Shown here piece by piece: positions 49,580-62,862 of a stretch of DNA of 64,000 bases. Position numbers and translations under genes: made by a program. Source of the stretch: Heterocephalus glaber (Eukaryota > Chordata > Mammalia > Rodentia > Bathyergidae); assembly GCF_000247695.1 (NCBI RefSeq), contig NW_004624747.1, forward strand, positions 8,184,972-8,248,971. The letters run 5' to 3'. The notes under the pieces were generated by a model. It saw only the letters and a list, made by a program, of their open reading frames with translations. It was not told the origin of the DNA and did no database searches. Every line of letters starts with the position of its first letter. The first letter of the stretch is position 1.

Positions 49580-50040
49580 CCCACTAGACTAAAAGATCTA
49601 ATCTTCTTTGCATAGTGTTTAGTATATTTATTAACTAATGAATTTATACTCCTAAGAACATCTATGAGAAGTGTTTGACCTACAAAATTATTGTTTAACT
49701 GGTATTTGAGTGTTCAATTATATACATACGGTCTAGAGTTGTGTGCTCTTGGCTTGTTTTTTCATTTTCGTGGTGATATGGTTTAGTAGGGTCACCTTTT
49801 TGCCCTTGACCAGTCCCCTTATGACATGTAGCATGTGTTTTCAAAGAGGCCATAGGATATCAGGAGGTGGTCTATAGCTACATGGGACTTGAACTCCCAT
49901 CTTTGACCGTGTTCTACGTGATCCATTATGTTAATGAGCTACAGAAAGAAATGAGATAAAATAATTCTAATTCAAATAGTGTCGGTTTATCTTAGTCTAT
50001 TTATAGAATCATACCATCACCAGTCCTAGTGTTACCAAGT
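49580..50040. other. DEPDC5: intron without clear repeats
   Basis: No exon or nameable repeat. Confidence 0.35.
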
Positions 50041-50047
50041 TTTGGGG

Positions 50048-50445
50048 TGCTGGAGTCTCCTTCTGGAGGTGGTTTCTAGGTTCTTTCTGTCCTAAGCAAA
50101 GAATTTGTCAAGACAGCCACAAATGGTAGCAAAGTTTTATTAAAGGTAGGAAAAGAAACAGGCTCTGTAGAGCTAGTTTGGGCCAAGTAAACATAGGAAA
50201 ATAAGTATACTCTACAACGTGAGGACATGGAGGTTCTCTCCATGCAAGAGAGAACATAGTGGCAAAAGCTCACTGCCAACTGTCCTTTTTGTGTCATCCA
50301 CTCCTCAAGCTGATGTCAGGTCTAGGCCATTCTAGCAAAAACCTGCTGGAGTTCTTCTGAGCAGTCCACATGCAGGACTTTGGAAACTGTTCTGTGCATG
50401 TGTCTTGGGGTTTTGTAATTATCCTGTCATACCTACTTCCCCATC
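50048..50445 (-). mobile_element. solo-LTR-like segment
   Basis: On the - strand it begins TGACAGGATAAT, has AATAAA near 50135-50145 and ends CTCCAGCA, an LTR-like TG...CA layout. I found no convincing target duplication. Family unknown. Confidence 0.4.
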
Positions 50446-50870
50446 CAGCTTTGCCACACCGTAATCTCCTGCCTCACTACCCTGGGTCCGGTTACCACCA
50501 TCCTTTGCTTAGATGCAGTTAGCTGTTAACTGGTCTCAACTTCCTCCTTTATCTTTTCGTATCATTTATTTTCAATACAGTGATTCAGAGTGAACATTCT
50601 AAAATAGAAGTCAGATCATGAAACTTATCTGTACAAAACCCTCCAAGGGCTCCGACTCACTTGGAGTAAAAGCCAAGGCATTGTGGTAGCTAACAGAATC
50701 CCAGTTAATGGTGTCCCCATTTGGTCTCAATTAGCTGATAAAGTATGTGGCCATCGTACCCACAGCTTGCTCTCTACTTCTTTCAGGTCCTACCTGAATT
50801 GCTCCACTCTACCCCATCCTTGCTACCTAATATTTCTCCATAGCACCACCTGACATTCTGGATTTTTTAA
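50446..50870 (+). mobile_element. L2 LINE remnant
   Basis: accctccaagggctccgact, ggagtaaaagccaaggca and cttgctctctacttcttt follow L2 order. Confidence 0.6.
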
Positions 50871-50872
50871 TT

Positions 50873-51170
50873 GTTTTTTCAGTACCGGGGATAGAACTCA
50901 GGACCTTGCGCTTCCCAGGCAGGCGAGGTGCCACTGAGCTAAATCCTCGGCCATGAATTTTTAAATTTTGTATTTTTTATTGCAAGCTTTATGAGGACAA
51001 GGATTTTTTTGTGTATGTATGTTTTTAGACAGGGTCTCGCAGTGTAGTTCAGGCTGGCTTTGAACTCACTACGTATGCTGCCTAGGCTGCCCTTGAACTC
51101 ACAGCGATGCTCCTGCTTCAGCCTCCTGAGTGTTGGGATTATAGGTGTTCATCACCATACCTGGCAGGAT
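50873..51170 (-). mobile_element. ID and B1 SINEs
   Basis: Antisense ID 50873-50953 (shorter sub-type); B1 51006-51170. Confidence 0.83.
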
Positions 51171-51379
51171 TTTTGTTTTGCTCATGGCTATATTTCCAGA
51201 GTTTAAAAGTAAATAATTGGTAAATAAATAGTAAAATAAATGAGTGAATGCTAAAAAACCTTACATAAGCTTTCTCTCATTGAAGAATGATTTAATATTT
51301 TTCTCATGCTTTTTTTTCCCTTCGTAGTATTACTGTATTTCTTCCGAGGCTTGGGCATTCTTTTTTTATCCTGTTTATT

Positions 51380-51712
51380 TGCATGTGTGTGTGTGGGGAT
51401 GCTGGGGATTGAACCCAGGGCCTCAAGCATGCTAGGAAAGTACCACTGAGCTACTGTCCCTTTTTAGTTTTTATTTTGAGACAGAATCTTACTAAGTTTC
51501 CTGGCCTTGAGCTTGTGATCTTCTTGCCTCAGCTTCCTGAGAGGCTGGGATTATAGGTTTATGCCACAGGGTTCAGACTTGCTTGGTTTTTGTTTTTCTT
51601 TTTTTGAGACAGGGGCTTCCTTTGTAGCCCAGGCTGGCCTTGAACTCATGGCAGTCCTCCTGGATCAGCCTCCGGAGTGCTGGGATTATAAGCCTGCCAC
51701 CACGCTTGGCCC
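51380..51712 (-). mobile_element. old dID-B1 dimer and B1
   Basis: Dimer 51380-51575; B1 51590-51712. Confidence 0.8.
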
Positions 51713-51847
51713 TTGCTTGGTTTTGAAGTAGCTTTCTTTTCAAATTATCCTCAATCTTTGTGGAATATGGTTTGCTTTCTTCAAATTTACTAAGCTGTTA
51801 CCCCTTCCAGAAATGTTTATTGAATTCTAGGAACTATGCTAGCATGC

Positions 51848-52385
51848 TGTGGAATAATTGCTTCTCTGCTTCTTCTGCTTCTTTTTCTTTTAGTTTCTTG
51901 TCTTCCTCTCTTCTCGTTTTTATCTGATCTATTTCATTTAATTTTTCTTGCACTGCTGTCACTAAAGATCATGACCACACCAAGATTTTCCTCAGCCTGT
52001 AATGCTAACAATTTTAAAATGTCTGTGACATCATTATCTTCTAGGTTTTCCTGGGAAAATATTTCATAAACAGGAGCTTCATCTGGGTATTTTTCACTGT
52101 ATGTAAACTTGAGGGTAGTCTGGACAGTTTCATCATTTTCTCCAGCCTCAGATGTCACAGTGATGGTGAAGCTGGGTGGATTTTCTGATAATACTGTGAA
52201 GGAGTCGGGATAGATAGACTCCAGAGCCTCTAGTTCGTCTCGCTGCTCCTCGCTGTAGTCTGTCATCGCGGCCCTGGCTGCTGCCCATGGAGCACGCTGA
52301 CGCTCAGGCAGCGCGCCACAGCCGAGTCCCGAGGCTTCCGGCCAAGTCTGGCCTGCTGAGCCCCAGCCCCACGCCGCTCTCTAAA
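51848..52385 (-). pseudogene. RWDD1: RWDD1 retro-pseudogene, 3'-truncated
   Basis: From ATG at 52266 the frame reads MTDYSEEQRDELEALESIYP and continues with close RWDD1 identity for about 101 residues, the RWD domain. RWDD1 partners the GTPase DRG2. A deletion of about 5 bases after MIF then shifts frame. RWDD1-like text (VTAVQEKLNEI, REEDKKLKEKEAEEAEKQ) continues in another frame to about 51848 and stops. No introns; about 115 bases of GC-rich 5' UTR are kept. There is no 3' half and no poly(A). Not functional. Confidence 0.9.
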
Positions 52386-52394
52386 CATACTTTT

Positions 52395-52850
52395 TGTATA
52401 AACATGTTTTTATTTCTCTCATGTAAAATCTTAGGAGTGTGTTTGCTAGGTCAAATGGTAAATATATGTTAAAATAGTTTTCCAAAGTGGTATACCATTT
52501 AACTTCACTACCAGCACTGTGGGAAGATTTTAGATGTTCCACATCCTTGTCATCACTTGATATGATGAGCTGTTTTAATCATTCAAATAGGTATATGGAG
52601 GTATCTCACTGTGTTTTTAATTTGCTATTTCCCTAGTGACTAATGATATTGAGCATCTTTTTATGTGCTCATTCACCTTCTGTATATGTTGTTTGATGAA
52701 GTATCTGTTCAAATCTTTTACCCCTTTATTCATTAGGTTGTTTTCCTGTCCTTGAGTTTTGAGAGTTCTCTGTATATTCTCTATATATTCTGGATACAAA
52801 TCCTTTGCCAAATACTTTCTCCAAGGTCACAACTTGTTTTTCAAAGATTT
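52395..52850 (-). mobile_element. old L1 remnant
   Basis: ttaatttgctatttccctag, gttgtttgatgaagtatctg and ttctggatacaaatcctttg are antisense L1 ORF2 text. The RWDD1 copy lies against its 5' side. Confidence 0.7.
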
Positions 52851-53610
52851 CACAAGGAATTTATAAATATTTGTTTTTATTAGAAAAGATTCTAATGACA
52901 GAAAAAGCAGAAGTAAAATGCAGTTTTCTTTTACCTCCTACCCCCTCTTTAGCTTTCTTCTTAGAGATAGCCACTGTTGACATTTGCTGAGGCTCTTTCC
53001 AATTCTTTTTTATGGTATAATTTTCTGGTAAATATGTTTTTAAATGACATTTAAGGTACTGTTGTACATATTTTAAAATTAGTTCTACTATTTTATAATC
53101 AATAAATTTGAATTTCTGAGGATATCTGCTTTCTTTTCAGCGTAGCTGTAGATAAAATCATTGTTAGTTTGTGAAAGTAGTGAGTTTTGATGGTGTATGT
53201 CATATTCTAGAAAGTCATGATTTGGTGATGAAGAATTCCAGAAGATAAAGATGAACGACAGGTGGACTAAATTTAAATAGGTCATTTTATATTTGCTAAA
53301 GATTGCCCTAATTGAACTGACTTTGAAATGTGTCTATTTTCTTTAAAAAAAGTAACAATTGCATTGGTAAAGGTCTCATTAGGCAAAGAATGGTATTGAT
53401 AAACTGCGGTGTAAAATTCTGGGTTATTCCCAAATTTTAGATTGCTAGTTTTTCCTTTGATTAATTCTTAGTGCTGTTTGAAATACTCAGCCTAGAGTTG
53501 GCAGTTGGTTCACATTTTTATTTTCAGCTTTGATATTGTGCTTTTTCAACCATAAGTGTCAAAATTCTTTTGCAGAACGAGCTTCAGTCAGATAAGCTGT
53601 TTTTGTCTTT
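52851..53610. other. DEPDC5: intron without clear repeats
   Basis: No exon seen before 53617. Confidence 0.4.
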
Positions 53611-53616
53611 CTGTAG

Positions 53617-53682
53617 GTATGAATCCTAGGACCCAGAATAAGGATTCTCCAGAAGACAGTATTTCTACCTCTCCAGACCCAA
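53617..53682 (+). CDS. DEPDC5: DEPDC5 exon, residues 702-724
   Basis: Encodes MNPRTQNKDSPEDSISTSPD and P plus one base of Ile724. Human has DSLEDSV. It lies at the linker/SHEN border. Acceptor tttgtctttctgtag, donor CCAA|gtaaga. The 8.2-kb upstream intron holds L2, LTR, mariner and an RWDD1 pseudogene. Confidence 0.95.
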
Positions 53683-54049
53683 GTAAGAGGGGGCACATGA
53701 CTATCAGGAGGGGATTCCAGGGAGTGTGGGGTGGCCAGAGCATGAGAAAACAAGAGGAAGTTCTGTGGAAAGAATGGTCTAGAAGTCCACCAATCTCTGG
53801 GGTACAGGAAGGCAAAGTGGTGAAGGAGGACTGTGGTCTCTGATGCAAACTGAGAGGGATATTGCCCAATGACCTGTTCCAGATTTTATCTCAGGGTCAC
53901 ATGGGAAGAGTAATAGATTTCATGAAGACTGTCATGCCAGTTTAGATCTGGTCTTAGCCCTTAAATGCTATTGAGGCCTTTGGAAAAAAGTCGGAAAGAG
54001 ATAACAGGCTGTTACTGTAACCTTTTATGCACCTGTAGTTGAAGATATT

Positions 54050-54550
54050 GGGCGGGGGATTTAGCTCAGTGGTGCTGCTGCCTGCCTCATAAGCACAAGG
54101 TCCTGAGTTCAATCCCTGGTAACAAAAAAAAAAAAGAAAGAAAGAAGGAAAATATTTGGCTAGTTTCCATTCAGTTTGATCATCCTGGTCTATTCAGAAA
54201 GCTGTGCAGTAAGAGAACATCTAAATATAGATAATATCAAAAAAAGCAGAAAAAATTACCACCTGAAAATTATCTTACTGTGCTGTGATCAATAGGTATA
54301 CATCACTGAGTCTTTTTGTCCCCACTTATGGTCAGGTTAATCCTTTCACTATTTCTTTTTTTGGTACCAGGGATTGAACTCAGGACCTTCCACTTGCGAG
54401 GCAGACGGCAGCACCAATGAGCCAAATCCTGTCCTCCTTTCACTATTTCTTTAGGTCCCTATGAGTCTTTTTTTTTGGTACCAGGGATCAAACTCGGGAC
54501 CTTGCGCTTGCGAGGCAGGCAGCAGAACCACTGAGCTAAATCCCGGCCCC
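54050..54550. mobile_element. ID (sense) and two antisense IDs
   Basis: 54050-54147 sense with an AAAG tail; 54354-54435 and 54469-54550 antisense. Confidence 0.87.
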
Positions 54551-54704
54551 CTATGAGTCAGTTTTAATGTTGCTGTCAAACACATTACTATATCATGTTT
54601 AAAATAATTCTTATTGGTGACCACTTGGATGGTTTCCAGTTTTTTAGTGGTATCATATAATGCAGGTGTAGTGAATGGTGCAGTGGGTCTATTTTTTCTT
54701 TCAA

Positions 54705-55095
54705 TTTATGTCTAAGTTACTTTTTCATTGCTGGGACAAAATACCCAACCTCCATAAGTTAAAGAAGGAATGGTTTATTTTAGCTCGGAATTTGTAGAGG
54801 TTGCAGGCCACAGTCAGTTGGCTTCAAGGCAGAGGAGAAAGAGTTCATGGCTTAGCAGGCAAGAAGAGGAAGCAGTATGCTGTTAAGGCAGAAGGGATAT
54901 ATATGTATACCCTTCCAGGGATTCCCACAATGACCCACCTCTTTTCACCTCCCAATATCACACCCAGCTATAAACCTTTCAGTGAATTAATCCATTGTCA
55001 CACACCCATGATCCAGTCACCTCCCAAAAGCCCCATCTGTGGGCTCATGAGGCTTAGAGAGGACCTCTAGACATAAGCCTATAACAGTTCACATC
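54705..55095 (-). mobile_element. MaLR-type LTR
   Basis: tttttcattgctgggacaaa, agtcacctcccaaaagcccc and agcctataacagttcacatc, the same family order as 49108-49575. Confidence 0.55.
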
Positions 55096-55344
55096 TTTGG
55101 ATTGTATTCCCCAAAAGATGATTGGTAGATTGATTATTTTCCAGCAAATTGCCAGTAATGGATGATCATATTTCTATAATCCCGGTGCTGGGTTTTGCTA
55201 TCTATTTAGCAATGCTGAGGTAAGATCTCTTCAGAGGCCTTCTTTTCAGGACCAGAGGTATATATAAGAGGCCACAGTCTTCTCCCCTCCTCTACTTGCC
55301 ACATTATCATTAAACTAAGAATCCAGAGCATTTCTCATCATGGA

Positions 55345-55495
55345 ATTTTTTTTTTTTTTTGAGATGGTGTGTCTTGCTATGTGGTTCAGGCTGGCCTGAC
55401 TCACTACATACCCCAGGCTGGCCTTGAACTCTTGGCAGTCCTGCCTTAGACTCCTGAGTGCTGGAATTATAGGCATGCACCACCGTGCCAGGCCT
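55345..55495 (-). mobile_element. B1 SINE
   Basis: Antisense with internal duplication. Confidence 0.85.
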
Positions 55496-55766
55496 CATCA
55501 TGGGATTTTGGATCAGGCATTTTATTTCTCTCTGTTTTGGTGTGTTCTCAGCAGAAAACATTTTTACAAAGTTTTTATAATCCTGAAGGTCAGGAAACTT
55601 ATGAGGGCCACCATGATCTAAAAGTACAGAAAGATATAGCCTACTTCTATTCCTGACTTCTCTACTATGGCTTTGATCAAGCCTTCTTCTACTTCCAACC
55701 AGGAAGTAGGAGCCAGCTCAGCACCTTATCTACCATATTGAGAAATTGGAACAATTGGTTGGGTTT

Positions 55767-55965
55767 TTTTTGGTACCAGGAATTGAACTCAGGACCTTGC
55801 GCTTGCAAGGCAGGCACTGGAACCACTGAGCTAAATCCCTGGCCCTTGGAACAATTGTTTATACTCTTCTGGGCTGCATTTTTTTTTTTGCGGTACTGGG
55901 GATCAAACTCAGGACCTTGCACTTGTGAGGCAGGTGCGGCACCACTGAGCTAAATCCCCAGCCCA
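55767..55965 (-). mobile_element. two antisense ID SINEs
   Basis: 55767-55844 flanked by ttggaacaattg copies; 55879-55965. Confidence 0.88.
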
Positions 55966-56320
55966 GGCTGCATTTTTAATTTCTGACATATAAATGAGTT
56001 TATAAGACTTGTAATAGATCATTTTACCTAAGTCAGTAGTGCTGCATGGGGTATCTTCTCATTGTCTCCTCTTAGCACACAAGTCTTCATCCACATGAAA
56101 ATAATTTGAGGGCAGTGTTGAGGGCTGAGGAGGCAACAGGACCTACATCATATTGTATGCTGAATATCACTGTGCAAATAAAAGATGAGTGAACATTTCA
56201 TTCAGGATTCAGGCAAAATTTTGTTTCCTCTTACAGAGATCTAAAAATATTCTCCACTTAAAGAGATCTTTACTTAAAGATTAAAATCTTTACTTAGAGA
56301 GATAGGTGCCTGTGTTGGTC

Positions 56321-56566
56321 TGTTTTTTTTTTTGTACTGGGGATCGAACTCAGGACCTTGTGCTTTCAAGGCGGGTGTGGTGCCATTGAGCTAAATTCCC
56401 GGCCCTGGTCTGTTTTGATTGATATAATATAGTATAATTCTAATACCTGAAGTGAGTAACTTTTTTTTTTATTAGTACATGTTTGCAGTACATAATAATT
56501 ACATTCATTGTGAGGAGTTGGTACATGTGCATAACACATCTTTATTCTTTTTTCATCCCCTACAAA
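56321..56566 (-). mobile_element. ID and L1 tail fragment
   Basis: ID 56321-56405 flanked by ctggtctgttttt/ctggtctgttttg; L1 3' UTR piece 56461-56566. Confidence 0.8.
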
Positions 56567-56736
56567 TGGAGTAATTTTATAGAATGATATTTAGTTCACA
56601 AGTAGCATGGTATCCTGTCTGGCGAGAGCGTAGGGGCCTGACTATCAAAAACTACTCAAGAACTACCTCAGTTATCCCATGAGAACTACTTCAGGATCCC
56701 ACAAGAACTACCCTAATTGCTTATTTATTTATTCGT

Positions 56737-56813
56737 TTTTCGGTACCAGAGATCAAACTCAAGACCTTTTGCTTGCCAGGCAGGTGAGGCACCACCGAGC
56801 TACATCCCTGGCC
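56737..56813 (-). mobile_element. ID SINE
   Basis: Antisense, shorter sub-type, flanked by ccctaattgcttatt. Confidence 0.9.
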
Positions 56814-56984
56814 CTAATTGCTTATTAAGGACACTCTCCACAATAATCCCCCTCTAGGCTCCACCTCTTAATCCTTGCTTCTCATATTCCTCCACTGAAC
56901 ACCAAGCCTCCAATACAAGAACTTTTGAGAACAAAGCACATTCAAACCATAGAACTGTCTTAATGCTTTGTAACTCAGCTGGGT

Positions 56985-57180
56985 AGGATTTTGCTCTCCA
57001 GGGAACTTTGTGGCCATATCTCCAGACATTTCTGGTTTTCACTAGAGGGTGCCACTGGCATCAGGTGGTAGAGTAGGGTCCATCGATCCCATTCATTATC
57101 AAACAATGCTTAGGACTACCCTCCACAACAAAGAATTAATCTGGTTAGTAACTGCCAAGGTTGAGAACCCTGCTTTAAAT
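56985..57180 (-). mobile_element. MER5A-like hAT remnant
   Basis: atatctccagacatttctgg, cacaacaaagaattaatctg and ccaaggttgagaaccctg, reverse MER5A order. Confidence 0.65.
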
Positions 57181-57189
57181 GAAGAGCAG

Positions 57190-58419
<1,230 letters not shown>

Positions 58420-58566
58420 TAAATCTCGTCTTTTTAAAGATCATTCATTTGAGCATTGATTATTACCTATCTTTTTCTTCCACCTCTTTAAACTAGTCAT
58501 TTCTTTGAAAGTTGGTTTACAAATTGTTAATTTTATGAACTGCCATAGAATGGTTGTCCAGAATGA

Positions 58567-58875
<309 letters not shown>

Positions 58876-58959
58876 TAGAGAATAGATACATTTAGGAATG
58901 ATAATTTTCAACATAAAAAATTCCTATTTTACTTTATGTGATGAATAAGGTCTCGTTAG

Positions 58960-59915
58960 TGTAGGGAACAAAGGCCTAAGTGGGGAGCATTTGCGGGGAG
59001 AGACGATCACCCCTTTGCCAGGCCTCACAGAGAGCGGTACCTACATGTTCCCATGATATTAAGTTAGTTGTCCCTTCGTGGGGAAAAGATGGGACGTACA
59101 TTTGTATGTCTTTTAACAAATCACAGAATCCTTAGGTACTGGGTACATAGCTTGATTTAACAGCGACTTAAGTAATTTGGCAAAGTTACGCTGCTCTGTT
59201 GACAGAGACTGACCCATAGTTATAACTCACCAAAGATAGAAAATTACCCCCAGCTGGACACTCTTACCACCAGTGTCCCTCGTCCGAGTCTGGAAATCAT
59301 CCTGGAAGATCCGTGTGTTGTCTCTTTTACTCCGAGAGTTTGTCTCACAGGCGAGTTCACTTGTGGATCCGATTTACATCCACGTTGGGCGCCAAATATA
59401 GGGAACAGGGGAAGGGGACGTTACCAGAACCTCTGCAGTAAGTCCTAGTCTCCTGCAAGCCACGGCAGCGCACGGCGAATTACAGGAAAGGTAGACAAAT
59501 GAGAAGAAGCTGAGCTTTGGGTCTGATCAGTGCTGCTCTGGGCAGCAAAGACGGAAACCCCTAGCTTGCAGCACCTTTTATTCAGTCCATCGGGAGAAAC
59601 AAGTGTAACAAATGAATATGTAGATTTCAGTACTTCACATTGGGATAAACAAGGTGTAACAAAAGACTGGGGGGGGGCGGTGGAAATCTAAGAACAATGA
59701 GGAACTATGCAGATGAAGATTTGGTTCCTCCCAGGGTGTCTCCCGCAGGTGTGGTCTTGTCCTGGAGCATTACAGCATCTCGGGATCATTGGGATCTCAG
59801 TTGTGACCGAGGCCAAAATGGAAATATCTTGGAATGCCATAGCTGGCCTGTAGGTGGAAGAACTAGGCCTACTCAAATGATTTTTCCCTAGAATTATGTT
59901 GCATTGCTCCCAACA
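58960..59915 (-). mobile_element. internally deleted class II (ERVK-type) endogenous retrovirus
   Basis: Read on the - strand: a 519-bp 5' LTR (59915 to 59397) begins TGTTGGGAGC. A primer-binding site follows at 59394-59380 (TGGCGCCCAACGTGG, the tRNA-Lys1,2 type), then a leader and the start of a betaretrovirus-like gag at ATG 59217. The matrix region is disrupted by a stop and frameshift. The element then ends with TGTTCCCTACA (58970-58960), which equals the last bases of the LTR. The perfect 6-bp duplication CGTTAG at 58954-58959 and 59916-59921 shows both ends are real. Nearly all of gag, all of pol and env, and almost the whole 3' LTR are missing. Non-functional. Confidence 0.88.
59397..59915 (-). 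repeat. 5' LTR of the endogenous retrovirus
   Basis: Starts TGTTGGGAGC and ends CCCTATA where TACA is expected from the 3' remnant, so the terminal CA has become TA. A polyadenylation signal AATAAA lies at 59582-59577. A TATA box is not clear. Confidence 0.85.
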
Positions 59916-59921
59916 CGTTAG

Positions 59922-60680
59922 GTGCCAATTTATCTTAAACATTGTCCTTAATTTACGGCTCTCCTTTTAAGGAAGGGGATGTAAACAGGTTCAGGAATGG
60001 TAAATCCTGACTTGGACAATACCTAGAAATAGCAAGCAGATAAGCTAGTATTTAAACTGTCAAAGTATATTGAATGTTCTAAACGCAGAAATAGATATTT
60101 AATTGTTTCTAGTACATTATCTGTCACACAGCAGGATCTCAGATGCTACTTTATGCTGAAGTTTACACTTTTTTTGTCCTATCCTGGTTTAATCTTTCCC
60201 TTCTTCATCATTGAAGCTTAGTGACTTGAAACAATAATGGGTCATCTGTGATGGCAGAAGTTAAGTGACCAAAAAAATTGGTGGTTGACACTAATTGAAC
60301 AAAAGCTAGGCTGTGGAGAGCTCTTCTAAAATGAATCTAACAGAAGGAATTAAGTGTGGGTGCTTAGAATCAGAAAACAGTAATCACTTCCTGGAATAGT
60401 CAGTAGGCTATCTTAGTCTTTTGCTTCCTCACTGTTGCTAATGACACCTCCACTCTCTTAATCACTCAGTGCAAAACCTCAAATCATCCTTGGCTCTATT
60501 AATGCTCCTTTGGCCAGAGAAAGACATATAGACCTATTAGGAGGAGCTTAGTGGTCATCTGTACTAGGCTTGTTGTTTACGGATAAGGCTTTGGACTTCC
60601 TCTGTATTTTCTTTGAAATCTCCTTGAGATATTTAATGCATTTTACATTTTGTTCATATTCCAGATCCTACTGAATATTA
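59922..60680. other. DEPDC5: intron without clear repeats
   Basis: No exon, no nameable repeat. Confidence 0.4.
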
Positions 60681-60687
60681 ACCTTTT

Positions 60688-61035
60688 TTTTTTTTTTGGT
60701 ACTGGGGATTGGACTCAGGACCTTGTGCTTTTGAGGCAGGCGGCACCACTGAGCTAAACCGGCCCAATATTAACCTTTTTTTTAGTATCAAGACTCTTTA
60801 AGAATTTTTTTTTAGTGGTAGGGATGGAACCCTGGGTCTTATGAGGCATACTAGGCAGGCACTCTACCACTGAGCTACATTTCCACCACAATGCCCCTCA
60901 TGCCTCTTTCTCCCTTTTTAGAGTTTATTTCAAGATAGTGTCACTAAGTTGCCTAGACTAGTCTTGAACTTGCAATCCTCATTCCTCAGCCTTCTGAGTA
61001 GCTGGTATTATAGGCATATGCCATGACACTTAGCT
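60688..61035 (-). mobile_element. ID and old dID-B1 dimer
   Basis: ID 60688-60764 flanked by aatattaaccttttttt, with a small internal deletion. Dimer 60808-61035. Confidence 0.82.
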
Positions 61036-61195
61036 CAGATTCATCTTTTTATCGTCCACAGTGGAAACCACAGTGCCTGGACTATAACAGTATGGATCAA
61101 TAAATATACATTGATTCATTCTACAGTGTCTTTGAAGCTTCTACTCTGAGGGATATTTATAGTCCAACTGGGGAAAATAAAACTATGAAAAATTA

Positions 61196-61360
61196 CATCT
61201 TGTCCTGTAGTTCCAGTACACTGGCAAGTTGAAGCCCAACCTGGGGAACTTAGCAACTTAATATGACCTTCTCTAATACAAAACAAAAAAGACAAAATAA
61301 AATGGGCTGAGGATGTAGCTCAGTGCAAAGGTCCTGGGTTCAATCCCCACTATCACCCAA
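61196..61360 (+). mobile_element. B1-dID dimer
   Basis: Diverged sense dimer ending ttcaatccccactatcaccc. Confidence 0.72.
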
Positions 61361-61850
61361 AAAAGAACAAAAGAAAAATATTACATATCATGATAAATAC
61401 CATGAAGGAAAAGTCAAAGGTTATTAGAAGAAGTAGTTTGGAAATGGAAGATGGGAGCCAAAGGGCAGAACAAGCCACGCATAGGGATCAGTGTGTGCAA
61501 AAGCCCCATCCCATGGCAGGAGGGATTGTAACATTTATTGGGCACCAAAAGGAAGGCTGGTGTGGTGGAGCACAGAGAGTGAGCCGGAAGTGCAGCCAGG
61601 GATGTCAGGAGACCCACGTGTTACAGAAGAATAGATTTTGTTCTTTAACCCAAGAACAGCGGAATGAATTTACCTTTAAGTGTCACTGGCTCCATCCAAG
61701 CTCCTTGTGCTGCCCTCTGGAACAGCTAGTCAGTGTCCCCAATGAGTCTAATAATTCCTCTAGTGTTTCCTGCTGTTCTTGGATGACTCATGAGCCTTAT
61801 GTCTTGGCTACTTTGCCAGAGGTTACTTGCCTGATTGTACCCTTTGTGCT
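61361..61850. other. DEPDC5: intron; possible ancient repeat
   Basis: 61480-61620 looks like an old dispersed repeat (aggctggtgtggtggagcac) I cannot name. A 210-codon open frame across 61390-62022 runs through it into a CT repeat and a B1 and is not a gene. Confidence 0.35.
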
Positions 61851-61855
61851 TATTT

Positions 61856-61887
<32 letters not shown>

Positions 61888-62005
61888 AGTTCAGGCTGGA
61901 CTCAAACTCACTATATAATCCAGGCTGGCCTCGAACTCACAGCAATCCTCCTGGCTCAGCCTCCCAAGTGCAGGGATTACAGGCGTGTGCCACCATGCCC
62001 AGCTA
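61856..62005 (-). mobile_element. (CT)n and B1 SINE
   Basis: CT/CTTT repeat 61856-61888 is continuous with an antisense B1. Confidence 0.83.
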
Positions 62006-62301
62006 TTTTTCTCTTTTCATAAATTTAATCTTTCTTATTTCTGCAGGAACAGAAATGACACCCTTGTTACAATTACTGGAAAAGTTGCCGTCATAACCAA
62101 GCCTGTGCTGCTCACTTGTTGCAGATTTATCTGTTACCAAATGTGAGCCAGCTTTGTTCCAGTAGAGAACAGAACAGCATTGCCATTACCTTTGCATTTA
62201 TAGTCTACTGGAGGAGACAGACATTAAACCACTAAACCATAAGTATATATTTGATCACAGATTGTGAAGAGTTCTGTGCAGGGTAAAAACAGGAATAATT
62301 G

Positions 62302-62390
62302 GGCCGGGGACTTAGCTCAGTAGTTCCGCCGCCTGCCTCGCAAGCACAAGGTCCCGAATTTGATCCCCGGTACCAAAAAACACACAACAA
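62302..62390 (+). mobile_element. ID SINE
   Basis: Near-consensus sense copy of the first sub-type, flanked by aacaggaataattggg/aacaggaataactgggg. Confidence 0.93.
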
Positions 62391-62862
62391 AAACAGGAAT
62401 AACTGGGGTGTACCTCATTTAGAATGAAGTATCATTACCAGGCTAGATGCACGTGAATCTTTTGACACTGTCTTCCTGACAGTGTAGCATGAAGGAACTC
62501 CTATAAATGGGGCATGCAGAAAGCCCCAGGGTTGCAGAAAGTGAGACACAGATGGTATTCCAAATCATATAGCTGGCAAATGAAGGAGTTGAGGTTTAAC
62601 CTGGTGTGCCCTGAGTTGAAGTCTTGCCTCTTTCTCCTATGCACTTGGCCTGCCACTTCCTTGGCATCATCTGGGGAATTTCTGCATTCACAGTGAAGAT
62701 CCTTTCACTCTCTACCATCCTTTCCTCTGATCACTGCCAGCTTCCTACTACCATGAGACTATCTTGGAGCTGAAGAAGAGCACTACATTTCATTTTTATA
62801 TCTAAAGAGCCTTGCCTTGGCTGTGCTGGTGTTTGAGGCACAATTCTTACTCTCTTGAATGC

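Noticed and set aside
51934..52266. Small gene encoding an RWD protein of 110 residues
   Set aside because: It is an intronless, frameshifted and truncated copy of RWDD1 in an intron of another gene.
61390..62022. 210-codon open frame on the + strand
   Set aside because: It runs from an old repeat through a CT microsatellite into an antisense B1, with no gene-like composition or splice context.
62302..62390. tRNA-like sequence with A and B boxes
   Set aside because: It is an ID SINE with target duplications and A tail; there are dozens of copies and no proper acceptor or anticodon stem.
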